Below are positions 32,528-32,683 of a stretch of 32,683 bases of DNA, piece after piece. The position numbers were made by a program, and so were the translations under genes. This DNA is from Lachnospiraceae bacterium (GTDB lineage: Bacteria > Bacillota > Clostridia > Lachnospirales > Lachnospiraceae): contig JAFUMF010000187.1 of NCBI GenBank assembly GCA_017482945.1, positions 1-32,683 on the forward strand, read 5' to 3'. The notes beneath the pieces were generated by a model. The model had not been told where the DNA came from. It was given only the letters and a program-made list of their open reading frames with translations, and searched no databases. The first letter of the stretch is position 1; each line of letters opens with the position of its first letter.

Positions 32528-32683
32528 TTATTCTCCATAAACACGAATTCTGCCGCAAACTTCCTTCACAACAGAAAGTCCCTGTAAAATGATCAGCGCA
32601 TTATTGAAATCATCTTCCAGTACGGAACCTGTAATAATAACAAGCTCCTGAGCTCCGTCCACGCTGTGCTTGGAAAATACCTG
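32528..32683 (-). CDS. Partial gene: C-terminal 51 residues, unidentified small alpha/beta domain
   Basis: The frame is open from the window edge to a TAA at 32528-32530. The 51 residues run from QVFSKHSVDGAQELVIITG to KEVCGRIRVYGE. The alternation of strand (ELVIITGSV), helix (DDFNNALIILQGL) and strand (RIRVYG) is reminiscent of a ferredoxin-like domain such as ACT, but I do not recognise the family. The usual rpmF or yceD neighbour of plsX is not seen here. The rest of the gene lies outside the window. Confidence 0.6.
   Translation of the reverse strand, partial: QVFSKHSVDGAQELVIITGSVLEDDFNNALIILQGLSVVKEVCGRIRVYGE

Overview
The window looks like a piece of chromosome from an anaerobic, low-to-moderate GC Firmicute, most likely Lachnospiraceae (Clostridia). 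The clues are [FeFe]-hydrogenase maturases, a two-subunit glycine decarboxylase under a tandem glycine riboswitch, a T-box thrS, the plsX-acpP-rnc-smc-ftsY core block, and lipoproteins with Thr/Ala/Glu-rich linkers. Almost every gene is on the minus strand. The exceptions are one lipoprotein gene and one candidate non-coding RNA around 10.4-11.9 kb. I see no tRNA, rRNA, insertion sequence, prophage or CRISPR array.

Layout, left to right. (1) 0.1-5 kb is accessory: a MATE exporter and a small lipoprotein; an XRE regulator with a membrane protein behind a promoter full of TTTACATT repeats; and a PadR regulator, HAAS/DUF1700 membrane protein and unknown exported protein operon. (2) 5.1-10.3 kb reads, in transcription order, hydE-hydF-permease-ATPase-solute-binding protein. 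It sits behind a strong promoter and a structured leader of about 255 nt that ends in an intrinsic terminator. (3) 10.4-11.9 kb, plus strand: a promoter-to-terminator unit of about 290 nt that folds well but encodes no convincing protein (candidate ncRNA), then a DUF4349 lipoprotein. (4) 12.0-13.3 kb: a YhhN-type lysoplasmalogenase and a small phage-type DUF5664 protein. (5) 13.4-20.6 kb: a complete glycine cleavage operon, gcvT-gcvH-gcvPA-gcvPB-lplA-lpdA, behind a tandem glycine riboswitch. (6) 20.6-23.0 kb: thrS with a T-box leader. (7) 23.1-32.3 kb: a ClC-type channel, then plsX-acpP-rnc-smc-ftsY-ilvA. The window ends in the C-terminus of one more gene.

How the parts may fit together. HydE and HydF build part of the [FeFe]-hydrogenase H-cluster. 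In vitro maturation work has implicated the lipoyl H-protein of the glycine cleavage system in making its dithiomethylamine bridge, so finding hydEF about 3 kb from a full, lipoate-scavenging glycine cleavage operon is suggestive. HydG and the hydrogenase itself are not here. The most novel-looking items are the plus-strand RNA at about 10452-10743, the unassigned attenuator leader of hydE at about 10017-10271, and the uncharacterised NitT/TauT-like transporter co-directional with hydEF.
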